Assembly (NCBI RefSeq): GCF_900230185.1
Contig: NZ_OCSR01000001.1
Location: forward strand, 3,100,001 to 3,164,000
Reading direction: 5' to 3'
Source of the DNA: Burkholderia sp. OK233
Lineage (GTDB): Bacteria > Pseudomonadota > Gammaproteobacteria > Burkholderiales > Burkholderiaceae
DNA length: 64,000 nt
The position numbers and the translations under genes are program-made. The stretch's first letter is position 1. Every line of letters starts with the position of its first letter. The notes below the pieces were generated by a model. It saw only the letters and a list, made by a program, of their open reading frames with translations, did no database searches and had not been told where the DNA came from. Below are positions 47,462-56,449 of this stretch, one piece after another.

Positions 47462-47860
47462 ATGAATAACGGCAATCCCTACTTCAAAGAACTTGACGAC
47501 ATCCACGTCGAAATCCAGTCTTTGTTCGACGGCTCCGCGGATCACGGCGCGCTGGATCGCATCATGGCGCGCTTTGCTCCGCAATTCACGCTGGTGATGC
47601 CGTCCGGTCTCGCACTGGACCACGCCGGCCTGCGCGAGATTTTTGCGAAGCTGAACGGCGCGCGCCCCGGCTCGCAGATCACGATTCGCGATATGGAGAT
47701 CGTGTCTGAGTATCCGTCGGGTGCGGTGGTGAAATACCGTGAGTATCAGCGCGACAACGCGGGCAATGCGAACGTGCGGCGCTCGACGGCGGTGATGGAC
47801 CTGGACGCGCACGGCAAGGTGACATGGCGTCACTTGCAGGAAACTTTCTGCACGGAGTGA
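47462..47860 (+). CDS. NTF2-like (SnoaL/DUF4440-type) small protein
   Basis: This 132-residue protein looks like an NTF2-fold protein: an N-terminal helix (LDDIHVEIQSLFDG), then FAPQFTLVMPSGLALDHAGLREIF and alternating strands ending in WRHLQETF. Members range from enzymes to binding proteins. It follows gloA by 26 bases and may be co-transcribed. No catalytic residues can be assigned. Confidence 0.75.
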   Translation: MNNGNPYFKELDDIHVEIQSLFDGSADHGALDRIMARFAPQFTLVMPSGLALDHAGLREIFAKLNGARPGSQITIRDMEIVSEYPSGAVVKYREYQRDNAGNANVRRSTAVMDLDAHGKVTWRHLQETFCTE

Positions 47861-47903
47861 GCTGCGGGTTTCAGAAGGCCGGCGCGGCAAGTTGAGGCGC
47901 CGG

Positions 47904-47940
47904 CTTCAAGGCTTCATGGCCGAAGACCGAAGCCTTGAAG
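47904..47940. terminator. 12-bp inverted repeat between convergent genes
   Basis: CTTCAAGGCTTC (47904-47915) is perfectly complementary to GAAGCCTTGAAG (47929-47940) with a 13-base loop. It lies between the convergent NTF2-like and peptidase genes and may act as a two-way end signal, though it lacks a T-run. Confidence 0.5.
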
Positions 47941-47947
47941 GGCCGAC

Positions 47948-47971
47948 GAAGGCCAGAAGGCTAGAAGGCTT
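47948..47971. repeat. Three 8-bp tandem units touching the peptidase stop codon
   Basis: GAAGGCCA, GAAGGCTA and GAAGGCTT follow each other directly, and the last base is part of the TAA stop codon of the minus-strand peptidase gene. Confidence 0.6.
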
Positions 47972-48861
47972 TAAAGCGTCGGCAGCAATTCCGGCGGATG
48001 CGACTTCAATGTCTGCCGTGCTTCGCGGAATTCCGGAAAAATCGATTCGACAGTCTCCCAGAAGCGCGGGCTGTGATTCATCTCGCGTAGATGCGCGAGT
48101 TCGTGCGCAACGACGTAATCGATGATCGACAGCGGGAAGTGAATCAGCCGCCAGTTCAGGCGGATTTTCCCATCGCTCGAACAGCTGCCCCAACGCGTGG
48201 CCGCCGAAGAGAGTGCATACGCGCGATAGTTGACGCCCAGCTTTTCCGCATAGATTGCAAGGCGCTCGCCGAACAGGCGCTTTGCTTCGCCTTGCAGCCA
48301 GCCTTGCACACGATCCTTGATCTGCTGCGGGTCCGCTTGCAACGGCAGTGGCACTTGCAGTGCGGCTTCATCCGCGTTGAACGCGAGCGTGCCTTGTGGC
48401 GCACCGAGCTTCACGCGCACCGGCTGGCCGAGATACGGTACTTCCGCACCATCTTTCCAGTCGACCTTGGGCAACGCGCGCTGTTCGACACGCGTTTGCC
48501 ATTCGATCAGCTTCGTAAAAATCCAGCGTTGCTTTTCGGTGATCGCGGTTTCGATATCGGCGAGCGTGACCCAACGTGGTGCGGTAATCATCAGGCCGGT
48601 GCTGTCGATCGCAAAGCCGATCGAACGGCGCGCCGAGCGCTTGAGCGCATAGTGCAGCGTGCGCGAACCGATGGTGAGGCTGCGCAGCCTGGTACCGTCC
48701 GGTGCGAGCGGCACGGCCGGCTGCTGCCCGCTCTGCGAGCCTGCTGAAGGTGCGGAGGGTGTTGGGGACGACGACGTCGACCCCGGCTCGGCGAAGAGCG
48801 GGAGATCGAGCTGCCGGTTATCGAGCGCCGCAGCGGGCTGCGACGTAGGAGACTTCTGCAT
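47971..48861 (-). CDS. YgjP-like (DUF45/M48-type) zinc metallopeptidase
   Basis: This 296-residue protein has a disordered, Ser/Pro/Gln-rich N-terminus (1-55) and a YgjP-like domain with the zinc-binding HELAHLREMNHSPRFW near residue 255. The segment RWGSCSSDGKIRLNWRLI precedes it, as is typical of the family. Its substrates are unknown. plsC lies 44 bases upstream in the same direction, so both may be in one transcript. Confidence 0.9.
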   Translation of the reverse strand: MQKSPTSQPAAALDNRQLDLPLFAEPGSTSSSPTPSAPSAGSQSGQQPAVPLAPDGTRLRSLTIGSRTLHYALKRSARRSIGFAIDSTGLMITAPRWVTLADIETAITEKQRWIFTKLIEWQTRVEQRALPKVDWKDGAEVPYLGQPVRVKLGAPQGTLAFNADEAALQVPLPLQADPQQIKDRVQGWLQGEAKRLFGERLAIYAEKLGVNYRAYALSSAATRWGSCSSDGKIRLNWRLIHFPLSIIDYVVAHELAHLREMNHSPRFWETVESIFPEFREARQTLKSHPPELLPTL

Positions 48862-48905
48862 CGGATTCGGCTTCGCGCAAATGCGCCTTCGAGGGCGCGG
48901 GCGCG

Positions 48906-49664
48906 TCAGATTGGTGCGGCGGCGGAGCTACTTTCCGCCGCGCGGTACGCGGTAGGATCGATGCGACGCATTTCAGCTTCGATCCAATTTTCGACGCGCG
49001 TGTTCACTTCATCGGGCGTGAGCCCCGTCGTCTCGATCGGCTTGCCGATCGACACTGTGACTATACCCGCATATTTGAGAAACGAGTTGCGAGGCCACAC
49101 ACGTCCGGCGTTGTGCGCGATCGGCACGACCGGCGCGCCGGTGGCAATCGCAAAACGCGCGCCGCCGGTTTTGTACTTGCCTTGCTTGCCGGTCGGCGTG
49201 CGTGTGCCTTCCGGAAACATGATGACCCAGGCGCCTTCAGCCATGCGCGCATTGCCTTGCTTGATGACCGAATCGAACGCGTACTTGCCTTCCTTGCGGT
49301 CGATGTGGACCATCTTCAGCATGCCGAGCGCCCAGCCGAAGAACGGCACATATAGCAGCTCGCGCTTGAACACGTAGCACAGCGGCCGCGGCATCAGCGC
49401 CGGAAACGCCAGCGTTTCCCAGGCCGATTGATGCTTCGACAGCAGCACGGCGGGACCATCGGGCAGGTTCTCATAGCCCTCGATCTTGTAGCGGATGCCG
49501 TTCAGCCAGCGCACCGTGTGGAGCGTGGCGCGGCACCAGCCGGCCGCCATCCAGTAGCGATTGTCGGCGCGCATGAACGGAAACGCGATGAAGCATGCGG
49601 TCGCGTACGGCACCGTGAACAGCACGAAGTAGATCAGCAGCAGCAAAGAACGAATGAAGCGCAT
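48906..49664 (-). CDS. plsC: 1-acyl-sn-glycerol-3-phosphate acyltransferase
   Basis: This 252-residue membrane-bound enzyme makes phosphatidic acid, the second acylation in phospholipid synthesis. An N-terminal helix (RSLLLLIYFVLFTVPYATA) is followed by the catalytic motif KHQSAWETLAF, an HX4E version of the usual HX4D, and FPEGTRTPTGK. The HX4E form is seen in related proteobacterial proteins, so the enzyme is probably active. It follows gmhB by 39 bases; the gmhB-plsC order is common. Confidence 0.92.
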   Translation of the reverse strand: MRFIRSLLLLIYFVLFTVPYATACFIAFPFMRADNRYWMAAGWCRATLHTVRWLNGIRYKIEGYENLPDGPAVLLSKHQSAWETLAFPALMPRPLCYVFKRELLYVPFFGWALGMLKMVHIDRKEGKYAFDSVIKQGNARMAEGAWVIMFPEGTRTPTGKQGKYKTGGARFAIATGAPVVPIAHNAGRVWPRNSFLKYAGIVTVSIGKPIETTGLTPDEVNTRVENWIEAEMRRIDPTAYRAAESSSAAAPI

Positions 49665-49703
49665 CGGCGTGGTCGTGAGGGTTGGGGACGCGCGTGTTGC
49701 GCG

Positions 49704-50258
49704 TCACTCGTGAGCGTCGGAAAGGAAGTCGAGCGCGAACGCGCGCAGGTCGTTGTGCACGCGCGTGCCTTCGGGCAGGCCGCCGGTTGCAAGCGTCTTA
49801 CGGCCCTTGCCGGTCAGCACCAGATGAGTCGGGTGGCCGAGCGACGCGCCGGCTTGCAGGTCGCGCATCGCGTCGCCGACCACCGGCGTATGGTGCGGAT
49901 CGACTTCGAAACGTTCAGCGATCATCTTCAGCATGCCGGGCTTCGGTTTGCGGCATTCACAGTGATCTTGCGCCGTGTGCGGACAGAAGAACACCGCGTC
50001 GATGCGCCCGCCGACCGCTGCCGCCATGCGATGCATTTTCAGATGCATGGCATTGAGCGCGTTCATGTCGAACAGGCCGCGGCCGATGCCCGACTGGTTG
50101 GTCGCGATTGCAACGCGATAACCCGCCTGGTTCAGCCGCGCGATCGCTTCGAGCGAACCGGGCAGGGCGACCCATTCGTCCGGCGACTTGATGAACGCGT
50201 CGGAATCGACGTTGATCACGCCGTCGCGGTCGAGGATCACCACTTTTTTGGTCGGCAT
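49704..50258 (-). CDS. gmhB: D-glycero-beta-D-manno-heptose-1,7-bisphosphate 7-phosphatase GmhB
   Basis: This 184-residue HAD phosphatase makes heptose 1-phosphate for the LPS core. It has the nucleophile motif DRDGVIN (9-15), ATNQSGIGRG and the zinc-binding Cys/His cluster CPHTAQDHCECRKPKPGM characteristic of GmhB. It starts 10 bases after the glyS stop, inside the glyQ-glyS-gmhB-plsC run. Confidence 0.94.
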   Translation of the reverse strand: MPTKKVVILDRDGVINVDSDAFIKSPDEWVALPGSLEAIARLNQAGYRVAIATNQSGIGRGLFDMNALNAMHLKMHRMAAAVGGRIDAVFFCPHTAQDHCECRKPKPGMLKMIAERFEVDPHHTPVVGDAMRDLQAGASLGHPTHLVLTGKGRKTLATGGLPEGTRVHNDLRAFALDFLSDAHE

Positions 50259-50268
50259 GGCGCGGGGC

Positions 50269-52368
50269 TCAGGCGGCGAGTCGGGAGATGTCGGCGACGC
50301 AATTCATCTGCTGATGCAGCGCGCCGAGCAAAGCCAGACGGTTGGCGCGCAACGCCGGATCTTCGGCGTTGACCATCACGTCGTTGAAGAACGTGTCGAC
50401 CGGTTCGCGCAACGCGGCGAGCGCGGTGAGTGCGCCCGTGTAGTCGCGTGCGGCGAGTTGCGATTGCACGCGCGGTGCAACCTGTTCGAGTTGCGCAGAC
50501 AAGGCTTTTTCGGCCGCTTCGGTCAGCAGTGCAACCTGCACACCGCCGGTCGCTGAACCTTCCGATTTCTTCAGGATGTTCGAAATCCGCTTGTTGGCCG
50601 CTGCGAGCGATGCTGCTTCCGGCAGCGCAGCGAATTCGCGGACTGCATCCAGGCGCGCGACGACGTCGTCGAGGCGCGTCGGGTTCAGTGCCAGCACCGC
50701 GTCGATTTCGCCTGGCGCGTAGCCGCGCTCGCGCAGCAGGCCGCGCAGACGGTCCATGCTGAATTCGTAGATCGCTTGCGTCGAATCGGCGACGCCCGGT
50801 ACGGCGGCGAATTGCGCGTAAGCGGTGCGCAGCAGTTCGATCAGGTCGACCGGCAATTGTTTCTCGATCAGAATCCGCAGCACGCCGAGCGCATGACGGC
50901 GCAGCGCGAACGGGTCTTTCTCGCCGGTGGGTTGCAGGCCGATACCCCAGATGCCGACCAGCGTTTCGAGCTTGTCGGCGAGCGCGACGACGGTGCCGGT
51001 TGCAGTGGCCGGCAAGGCATCGCCGGAGAAGCGCGGCTGATAGTGTTCCGAGCACGCCAACGCGACTTCTTCCGGCTCGCCGTCGTGGCGCGCGTAGTAC
51101 GTGCCCATCGTGCCTTGCAGCTCGGGGAATTCGCCGACCATGTCGGTGATCAGGTCGGCCTTCGCCAGACGCGCGGCGCGCTTCGCGAGCGCGACATCTG
51201 CGCCGATCAGCGAGGCAATGGCTCCAGCCAGCGCCTCGACGCGCTCGACGCGTTGCAGCGCCGAACCCAGCTTGTTGTGATATACGACGTTCGCGAGCAG
51301 CGGCACGCGGTCGGCGAGCGGCTTCTTCTTGTCCTGCTCGAAGAAGAACTTCGCATCGGCCAGACGCGGACGCACTACGCGTTCGTTGCCTTCGACGATA
51401 TCGCCAGGCGTCTTCGTTTCAATATTCGACACGATCAGGAAGCGCGAGCGCAGCTTGCCGTTCGCATCCGTCAACGCGAAGTATTTCTGGTTCGTCTGCA
51501 TCGTCAGGATCAGGCATTCCTGCGGTACTTGCAGGAATTCGTCCTCGAAACGGCAGGCGTAGACCACCGGCCATTCGACCAGCGAATTCACTTCATCCAG
51601 CAGCGATTCCGGCATGACGACCTGATCGCCGTCGGCTTGCGCGAGCAGATGCGTGCGGATGGTTTCCTTGCGGTCGGCGAAATTCGCGACCACGTGGCCC
51701 TTGTGCATCAGCGTGTCGGCGTACGAATCCGCGTGCTGGATCTGCACGAGGCCTTCGGACAGGAAGCGGTGGCCGAGCGTGGTGTCGTCGGCATCGACGC
51801 CCAATGCCGTGACCGGCACGACCTGTTCGCCGTGCAAGGTGGTCAGACGATGCACCGGACGCACGAACTGCACATTGGTGCCGTCCGGGCGCTGATAGGT
51901 CATCACTTTCGGAATCGGCAACTTGGCGAGCGTTTCGTCGAGCGCGGCTTGCAGGCCTTCGGCGAGCGTGGCGCCCGGCGCGGCGTAGCGCAGGAAGAAG
52001 GCTTCGGCCTTACCGTCCTGCGCGCGCTCCAGGTCGTTCACCGAAAAATCGGGGAAGCCGAGCGCGGCCAGTTTCTTCGCGAGCGGCGCGGTGGGCTGGC
52101 CGTCTTTATCTAGCGCGACGGAAACCGGCAGCACTTTTTCGCGCACGTGTTTTTCCGGCGCGACCGAACGCACGTTCTTGATCGTGACCGCGAGGCGGCG
52201 CGGTGTCGCATAACGTTCGAACGACAGTTCGCCTTCGACCAGGTCGCGCGCCGCCAGGCGCTGCGCAATGCCTTCGGCGAAGGCGTCGCCCAGACGCGCG
52301 AGCGCTTTCGGCGGCAGTTCTTCGGTCAGCAGCTCGACGAGCAGGGTAGCTTGATGGGGTTGAGTCAT
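50269..52368 (-). CDS. glyS: Glycine--tRNA ligase beta subunit
   Basis: This 699-residue subunit belongs to the bacterial alpha2beta2 glycyl-tRNA synthetase, which holds the tRNA-binding parts. The N-terminal [15 protein letters not shown] is diagnostic, and an anticodon-binding domain closes the protein. The alpha subunit gene lies 15 bases upstream, giving the usual glyQ-glyS pair. Confidence 0.97.
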   Translation of the reverse strand: MTQPHQATLLVELLTEELPPKALARLGDAFAEGIAQRLAARDLVEGELSFERYATPRRLAVTIKNVRSVAPEKHVREKVLPVSVALDKDGQPTAPLAKKLAALGFPDFSVNDLERAQDGKAEAFFLRYAAPGATLAEGLQAALDETLAKLPIPKVMTYQRPDGTNVQFVRPVHRLTTLHGEQVVPVTALGVDADDTTLGHRFLSEGLVQIQHADSYADTLMHKGHVVANFADRKETIRTHLLAQADGDQVVMPESLLDEVNSLVEWPVVYACRFEDEFLQVPQECLILTMQTNQKYFALTDANGKLRSRFLIVSNIETKTPGDIVEGNERVVRPRLADAKFFFEQDKKKPLADRVPLLANVVYHNKLGSALQRVERVEALAGAIASLIGADVALAKRAARLAKADLITDMVGEFPELQGTMGTYYARHDGEPEEVALACSEHYQPRFSGDALPATATGTVVALADKLETLVGIWGIGLQPTGEKDPFALRRHALGVLRILIEKQLPVDLIELLRTAYAQFAAVPGVADSTQAIYEFSMDRLRGLLRERGYAPGEIDAVLALNPTRLDDVVARLDAVREFAALPEAASLAAANKRISNILKKSEGSATGGVQVALLTEAAEKALSAQLEQVAPRVQSQLAARDYTGALTALAALREPVDTFFNDVMVNAEDPALRANRLALLGALHQQMNCVADISRLAA

Positions 52369-52383
52369 TTCTTGATGTTCTCG

Positions 52384-53391
52384 TCAGTCCGGATCGATCT
52401 TGCGTTCGATTTTCAGCGGCGGCGCCCACGCGGGCATTGCGGCATCCTGCTCGTCGGTCGTGAGGCCGGGCACACCGTGCACCGGATTGCCGAGCATCGG
52501 GAAACCGAGCTTCTCGCGCGAGTCGTAGTAAGCCTGCGCAACCAGACGCGACAGCGCGCGAATCCGGCCGATGTACGCCGCACGTTCCGTGACGGAGATC
52601 GCCCCGCGGGCGTCCAGCAGGTTGAACGTGTGGCCGGCCTTCAGCACCAGTTCATAAGCGGGCAGCGCGATCTGCGCTTCGATCATGCGCTTGGCTTCCG
52701 CTTCGTAGCTGTTGAAGAACGTGAACAGCAGATCGACGTTTGCGTGCTCGAAGTTGTAGGTCGACTGTTCGACTTCGTTCTGGTGGTACACGTCGCCGTA
52801 CGTCAGGCGGCGCAGTTCCGGGCCGTTCGGGCCTTGCTCTTCCCACTCGGTCCAGACCAGGTCGTAGACGTTCTCGACCTTCTGCAGATACATCGCGAGA
52901 CGCTCGAGACCGTAGGTGATTTCGCCCAGCACCGGCTTGCAATCCAGGCCGCCGACTTGCTGGAAGTAAGTGAACTGGGTCACTTCCATGCCGTTCAGCC
53001 ACACTTCCCAGCCAAGGCCCCACGCGCCGAGCGTCGGGTTTTCCCAGTCGTCTTCTACGAAACGCACGTCGTTCTGCTTCAGGTCGAAGCCAAGGGCCTC
53101 CAGCGAACCGAGGTACAGGTCGAGGATGTTTTCCGGCGCAGGCTTCAGCACGACCTGGTACTGGTAGTAATGCTGCAGGCGGTTCGGGTTCTCGCCGTAC
53201 CGGCCGTCTTTGGGACGGCGCGACGGCTGCACATAGGCTGCTCGCCACGGTTCCGGACCGATCGCGCGCAGGAAAGTATGGACGTGGGACGTGCCCGCGC
53301 CGACTTCCATGTCGATCGGCTGGAGCAACGCGCAACCCTGCTTATCCCAGTAGGACTGCAGTGTCAGGATGATTTGCTGAAACGTGAGCAT
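52384..53391 (-). CDS. glyQ: Glycine--tRNA ligase alpha subunit
   Basis: This 335-residue catalytic subunit has the class II signature segments ([37 protein letters not shown] and [10 protein letters not shown]). The ATG at 53391 ([12 protein letters not shown]) is preferred: AAAGG lies six bases upstream and related proteins start here. It opens the glyQ-glyS-gmhB-plsC transcript. Confidence 0.97.
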   Translation of the reverse strand: MLTFQQIILTLQSYWDKQGCALLQPIDMEVGAGTSHVHTFLRAIGPEPWRAAYVQPSRRPKDGRYGENPNRLQHYYQYQVVLKPAPENILDLYLGSLEALGFDLKQNDVRFVEDDWENPTLGAWGLGWEVWLNGMEVTQFTYFQQVGGLDCKPVLGEITYGLERLAMYLQKVENVYDLVWTEWEEQGPNGPELRRLTYGDVYHQNEVEQSTYNFEHANVDLLFTFFNSYEAEAKRMIEAQIALPAYELVLKAGHTFNLLDARGAISVTERAAYIGRIRALSRLVAQAYYDSREKLGFPMLGNPVHGVPGLTTDEQDAAMPAWAPPLKIERKIDPD

Positions 53392-53539
53392 GAAGTGCCT
53401 TTCGGGCATAGGGCCGCGCCGCAAACGCCGGAGCGCGCGAGCTGGCCGTGGAGCGAAGTGCTAAACCGTAGATTTTAACGGAAAGGGAGGGGGGTGTCCG
53501 TTTTGCTGGGGCGGACGGTGCGAGGAGGGTTCGCCAAAC

Positions 53540-53567
53540 GAAAAAAGGCCGCATCAGGCGGCCTCTT
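53540..53567 (-). terminator. Intrinsic terminator of the FkbM gene
   Basis: On the minus strand AGGCCGC, loop CTGAT, GCGGCCT and then T-rich sequence form a terminator. It lies about 35 bases after the FkbM stop and separates this gene from glyQ. Confidence 0.82.
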
Positions 53568-53599
53568 GTTGTTTGTCGTCCCGGGAAGTGTCCCGTCCG

Positions 53600-54457
53600 C
53601 TAACTGCTCAAACTCATCAACGCATGCGTGGCGGAATCCGAATCCGTCACTTCGACAAACCCGTCAATCTCCATCTCCATTTCCCGCGGCAGCGCGAGCA
53701 TATTGCACGACAGCAACCTGTCGTAGATATTCTCCGCGCGGTCAAAGAAGTTGCCTGGGTTGAACAAAGGCGGCAAGTGCCACCACAACCGGTATTCCTT
53801 CGACCACAACCACTCGATCAACGCCTGTGACCGGTCGAGCCGGTCGTTCTCGACGTAAATCACCGGTCGCGAGCGGGCGATGGTTTCCTGTGCGCCTAGC
53901 AGCGCGTTCAACTCGAACCCTTCCACGTCGAGCTTCAGCAGCCCGACGGTATGTGAGCGCAGCGCATCGTCCAGCCGCACGCACGGAACCGGCAGCGTAT
54001 TCGCCGCGGCCTCGGTCTGCATCGACACGCCGCCAAAGTTGCCCGGCGCATCGTAGTCCGGCCGCTCAAAATGCAGCGTCCCCGCAGTCGCACCGCACGC
54101 GTACGGCCAGGCCAGCACGTTACGCACACCGTTGGCCGCGAGATTCGCGCAGAGGTTCTGAAAGATCACCGGTTGAGGCTCGAAGGCGACGAGCACCTGG
54201 CGACGCGCCTGCGCCTCACGCGCCAGCATGATCGTATGCACGCCGATATTCGCGCCGACTTCCACGACGATGCCCGGCTGCACCAGCAACTGCCGCAACA
54301 CGGCAGATTCGAGTTCGCTGCATTCACCGTATTCGATGAGCGCGCGGCCGAGATAGAAGTCGTTCGGATTGGCGAGCATCCAGCCATGACGGGTCTGGAC
54401 GAGTTGCGTGTGTTCGCTGAGCGGCAACGGAGCAGGAGGGGCTGTAACCATGGACAT
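53600..54457 (-). CDS. FkbM-family methyltransferase
   Basis: This protein of about 285 residues has the FkbM SAM motif VVEVGANIGVHTI and the later LLKLDVEGFELNALLGAQ, characteristic of FkbM enzymes that methylate hydroxyls of sugars or polyketides. The frame is open to 54559; I place the start at 54457 (MSMVTAPP), with 54451 equally possible and no clear ribosome site for either. No glycan or polyketide genes lie nearby, and it has its own terminator, so its acceptor is unknown. Confidence 0.85.
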   Translation of the reverse strand: MSMVTAPPAPLPLSEHTQLVQTRHGWMLANPNDFYLGRALIEYGECSELESAVLRQLLVQPGIVVEVGANIGVHTIMLAREAQARRQVLVAFEPQPVIFQNLCANLAANGVRNVLAWPYACGATAGTLHFERPDYDAPGNFGGVSMQTEAAANTLPVPCVRLDDALRSHTVGLLKLDVEGFELNALLGAQETIARSRPVIYVENDRLDRSQALIEWLWSKEYRLWWHLPPLFNPGNFFDRAENIYDRLLSCNMLALPREMEMEIDGFVEVTDSDSATHALMSLSS

Positions 54458-54613
54458 TGAGCGGGAAAAAAGACCACGCAAATGTACGGTCCGCCGCTGT
54501 CCTTGTATATAAGACAAGCTCTCAAGGATTCTTATTTTTCTGCAAGAACTCGCCGTCAAAATCTAAGACTCGGGCGGCGACCGGCTCACGAGCCAATCGC
54601 CGCTAGAACTGCC

Positions 54614-56224
54614 TTACGTCGCGGCCAGTTCAACTTTCGGCGCAAACGAATCGCTTTGCGCCATAGGCCAGTATTTCTCGTACAACGTGTAGCGATAGTT
54701 GCCCTTCAGCAGATCGTTCGGATCGAGATACTTCAACAGATCGGACATCAACCGCACTTCATGCGACGACACGCGCCGTACGATGTGATGCGCGCGCAGT
54801 TCCGCCGGATGCTTGAGCCCCGCCGCCTGAATGATTTCCTTCAGCGCATGCAGCGTGTTGTGATGGAAGTTGAACACGCGATCAGCTTTGTCCGGCACCA
54901 CCAAAGCACGCTGACGCACCGGATCCTGCGTCGCGACGCCCGTCGGGCAGCGGCCGGTGTGGCAGGTCTGGGCCTGAATGCAACCGACCGCGAACATGAA
55001 GCCACGCGCCGCGTTGACCCAATCCGCACCGATCGCCAGTGTCTTGGTGATATCGAACGCAGTAATCATTTTGCCGCTCGCGCCGATCCGGATGCGCTGA
55101 CGCAAGCCGATCCCTACCAGCGTGTTGTGTACCAGAAGCAACCCTTCCTGCAACGGCACGCCGACGTGATCGGTGAACTCCAGTGGCGCTGCGCCCGTGC
55201 CGCCTTCCGCACCGTCGACCACGATAAAGTCCGGCAGAATTCCCGTCTCCAGCATTGCCTTCGCAATGCCGAAAAATTCCCACGGATGCCCGATGCACAG
55301 CTTGAACCCGGTCGGCTTGCCGCCGGACAGTGTGCGCAAACGGTCGACGAATTCGAGCAGGCCGCGCGGCGACGAGAATTCGGAGTGGGTGGCGGGCGAG
55401 ATGCAATCGCGGCCCATCGGCACGCCGCGCGTTTCCGCAATCTCGGGCGTAATCTTCGCGGCCGGCAGCACGCCGCCGTGACCAGGTTTCGCGCCTTGCG
55501 AGAGCTTCACCTCGATCATCTTCACTTGCGGCTCGGCGGCCTGCTTCGCGAACTTCTCCGCGCTGAAGGTACCGTCGTCATTACGGCAGCCGAAGTAGCC
55601 GGAGGCGATTTCCCAGATGATGTCGCCGCCATGCTCGCGGTGGTATTTCGACATCGAGCCTTCGCCGGTGTCGTGCGCGAAGTTGCCTTTCTTCGCGCCG
55701 AGGTTTAGCGCCATGATCGCGTTCGCCGACAGCGAGCCGAAGCTCATCGCGGAGACGTTGAAGATCGACATCGAGTAGGGCTGCGCGCGGTCCGGGCCGA
55801 CGACGATACGGAAGTCGTGGTTATCGAGCGTGGTCGGCGCGAGCGAGTGGCTGATCCATTCGTGCGCGACGGCTTTGACGTCGAGCTCGGTGCCGTACGG
55901 ACGGCTATCCACGTCGTTCTTCGCGCGCTGATAGACGATGCTGCGTTGCGCGCGCGAGAACGGTTTCTCGTCGGTATCGTCCTCGACGAAATACTGGCGG
56001 ATTTCCGGGCGGATGAATTCAAACAGGAAACGGAAATGGCCCCACAGCGGATAGTTACGCAGAATCGCGTGGTGCTGCTGCGTCAGGTCGAACAGGCCGA
56101 GCGCGACGAGCGCCACCGGCACGATGATCCAGAACCACGAAATGTGCTGCGTCGCGGCAAGCAGAGCACAGACGGCGACCAGCACGACTGCGCACCACAT
56201 CGCCAGATAACGTCGAGAAAACAT
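54614..56224 (-). CDS. FMN-binding glutamate synthase family protein with membrane anchor
   Basis: This 536-residue protein starts with two hydrophobic helices (about 7-24 and 29-45). The glutamate synthase central/FMN domain follows (FNVSAMSFGSLSANAIMALN, GEGSMSKYHREHGGDIIWEI), with the 3Fe-4S cysteines C415, C421 and C426. It lacks the glutamine amidotransferase part, so it is a stand-alone synthase-like domain of unknown acceptor, possibly an electron-transfer enzyme at the membrane. It is monocistronic. Confidence 0.92.
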   Translation of the reverse strand: MFSRRYLAMWCAVVLVAVCALLAATQHISWFWIIVPVALVALGLFDLTQQHHAILRNYPLWGHFRFLFEFIRPEIRQYFVEDDTDEKPFSRAQRSIVYQRAKNDVDSRPYGTELDVKAVAHEWISHSLAPTTLDNHDFRIVVGPDRAQPYSMSIFNVSAMSFGSLSANAIMALNLGAKKGNFAHDTGEGSMSKYHREHGGDIIWEIASGYFGCRNDDGTFSAEKFAKQAAEPQVKMIEVKLSQGAKPGHGGVLPAAKITPEIAETRGVPMGRDCISPATHSEFSSPRGLLEFVDRLRTLSGGKPTGFKLCIGHPWEFFGIAKAMLETGILPDFIVVDGAEGGTGAAPLEFTDHVGVPLQEGLLLVHNTLVGIGLRQRIRIGASGKMITAFDITKTLAIGADWVNAARGFMFAVGCIQAQTCHTGRCPTGVATQDPVRQRALVVPDKADRVFNFHHNTLHALKEIIQAAGLKHPAELRAHHIVRRVSSHEVRLMSDLLKYLDPNDLLKGNYRYTLYEKYWPMAQSDSFAPKVELAAT

Positions 56225-56359
56225 GGGGACTCCAGTGCAGTGAGGATCGTCGCGGAGGGATCGTCAACGCTGTCGGCGCAGACGGAGTCTGCCGCGAGGG
56301 GAACGAACACCTGCTTGTTATGGTGAAGCTAGCTGCGGCTCGAAGGTGAAACGCACGGG

Positions 56360-56387
56360 TGAAGCGTGAAGTCTGAAGCTTGAAGAT
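56360..56387. repeat. Four 7-bp TGAAGNN tandem units
   Basis: TGAAGCG, TGAAGTC, TGAAGCT and TGAAGAT follow each other exactly. Single TGAAGC copies also occur at 56324 and 56400. The array lies in the 225-base gap between the mnmA stop and the glutamate-synthase-like start, in its upstream region. Confidence 0.65.
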
Positions 56388-56449
56388 GAGGCATGCAGGT
56401 GAAGCAGGTGCGGCGACGCGAGGCGTTGCCGCACGGTAAAACTCATGGC

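Noticed and set aside
50776..53478. Long plus-strand frames opposite glyS and glyQ
   Set aside because: They are mirrors of two well-known synthetase subunit genes.
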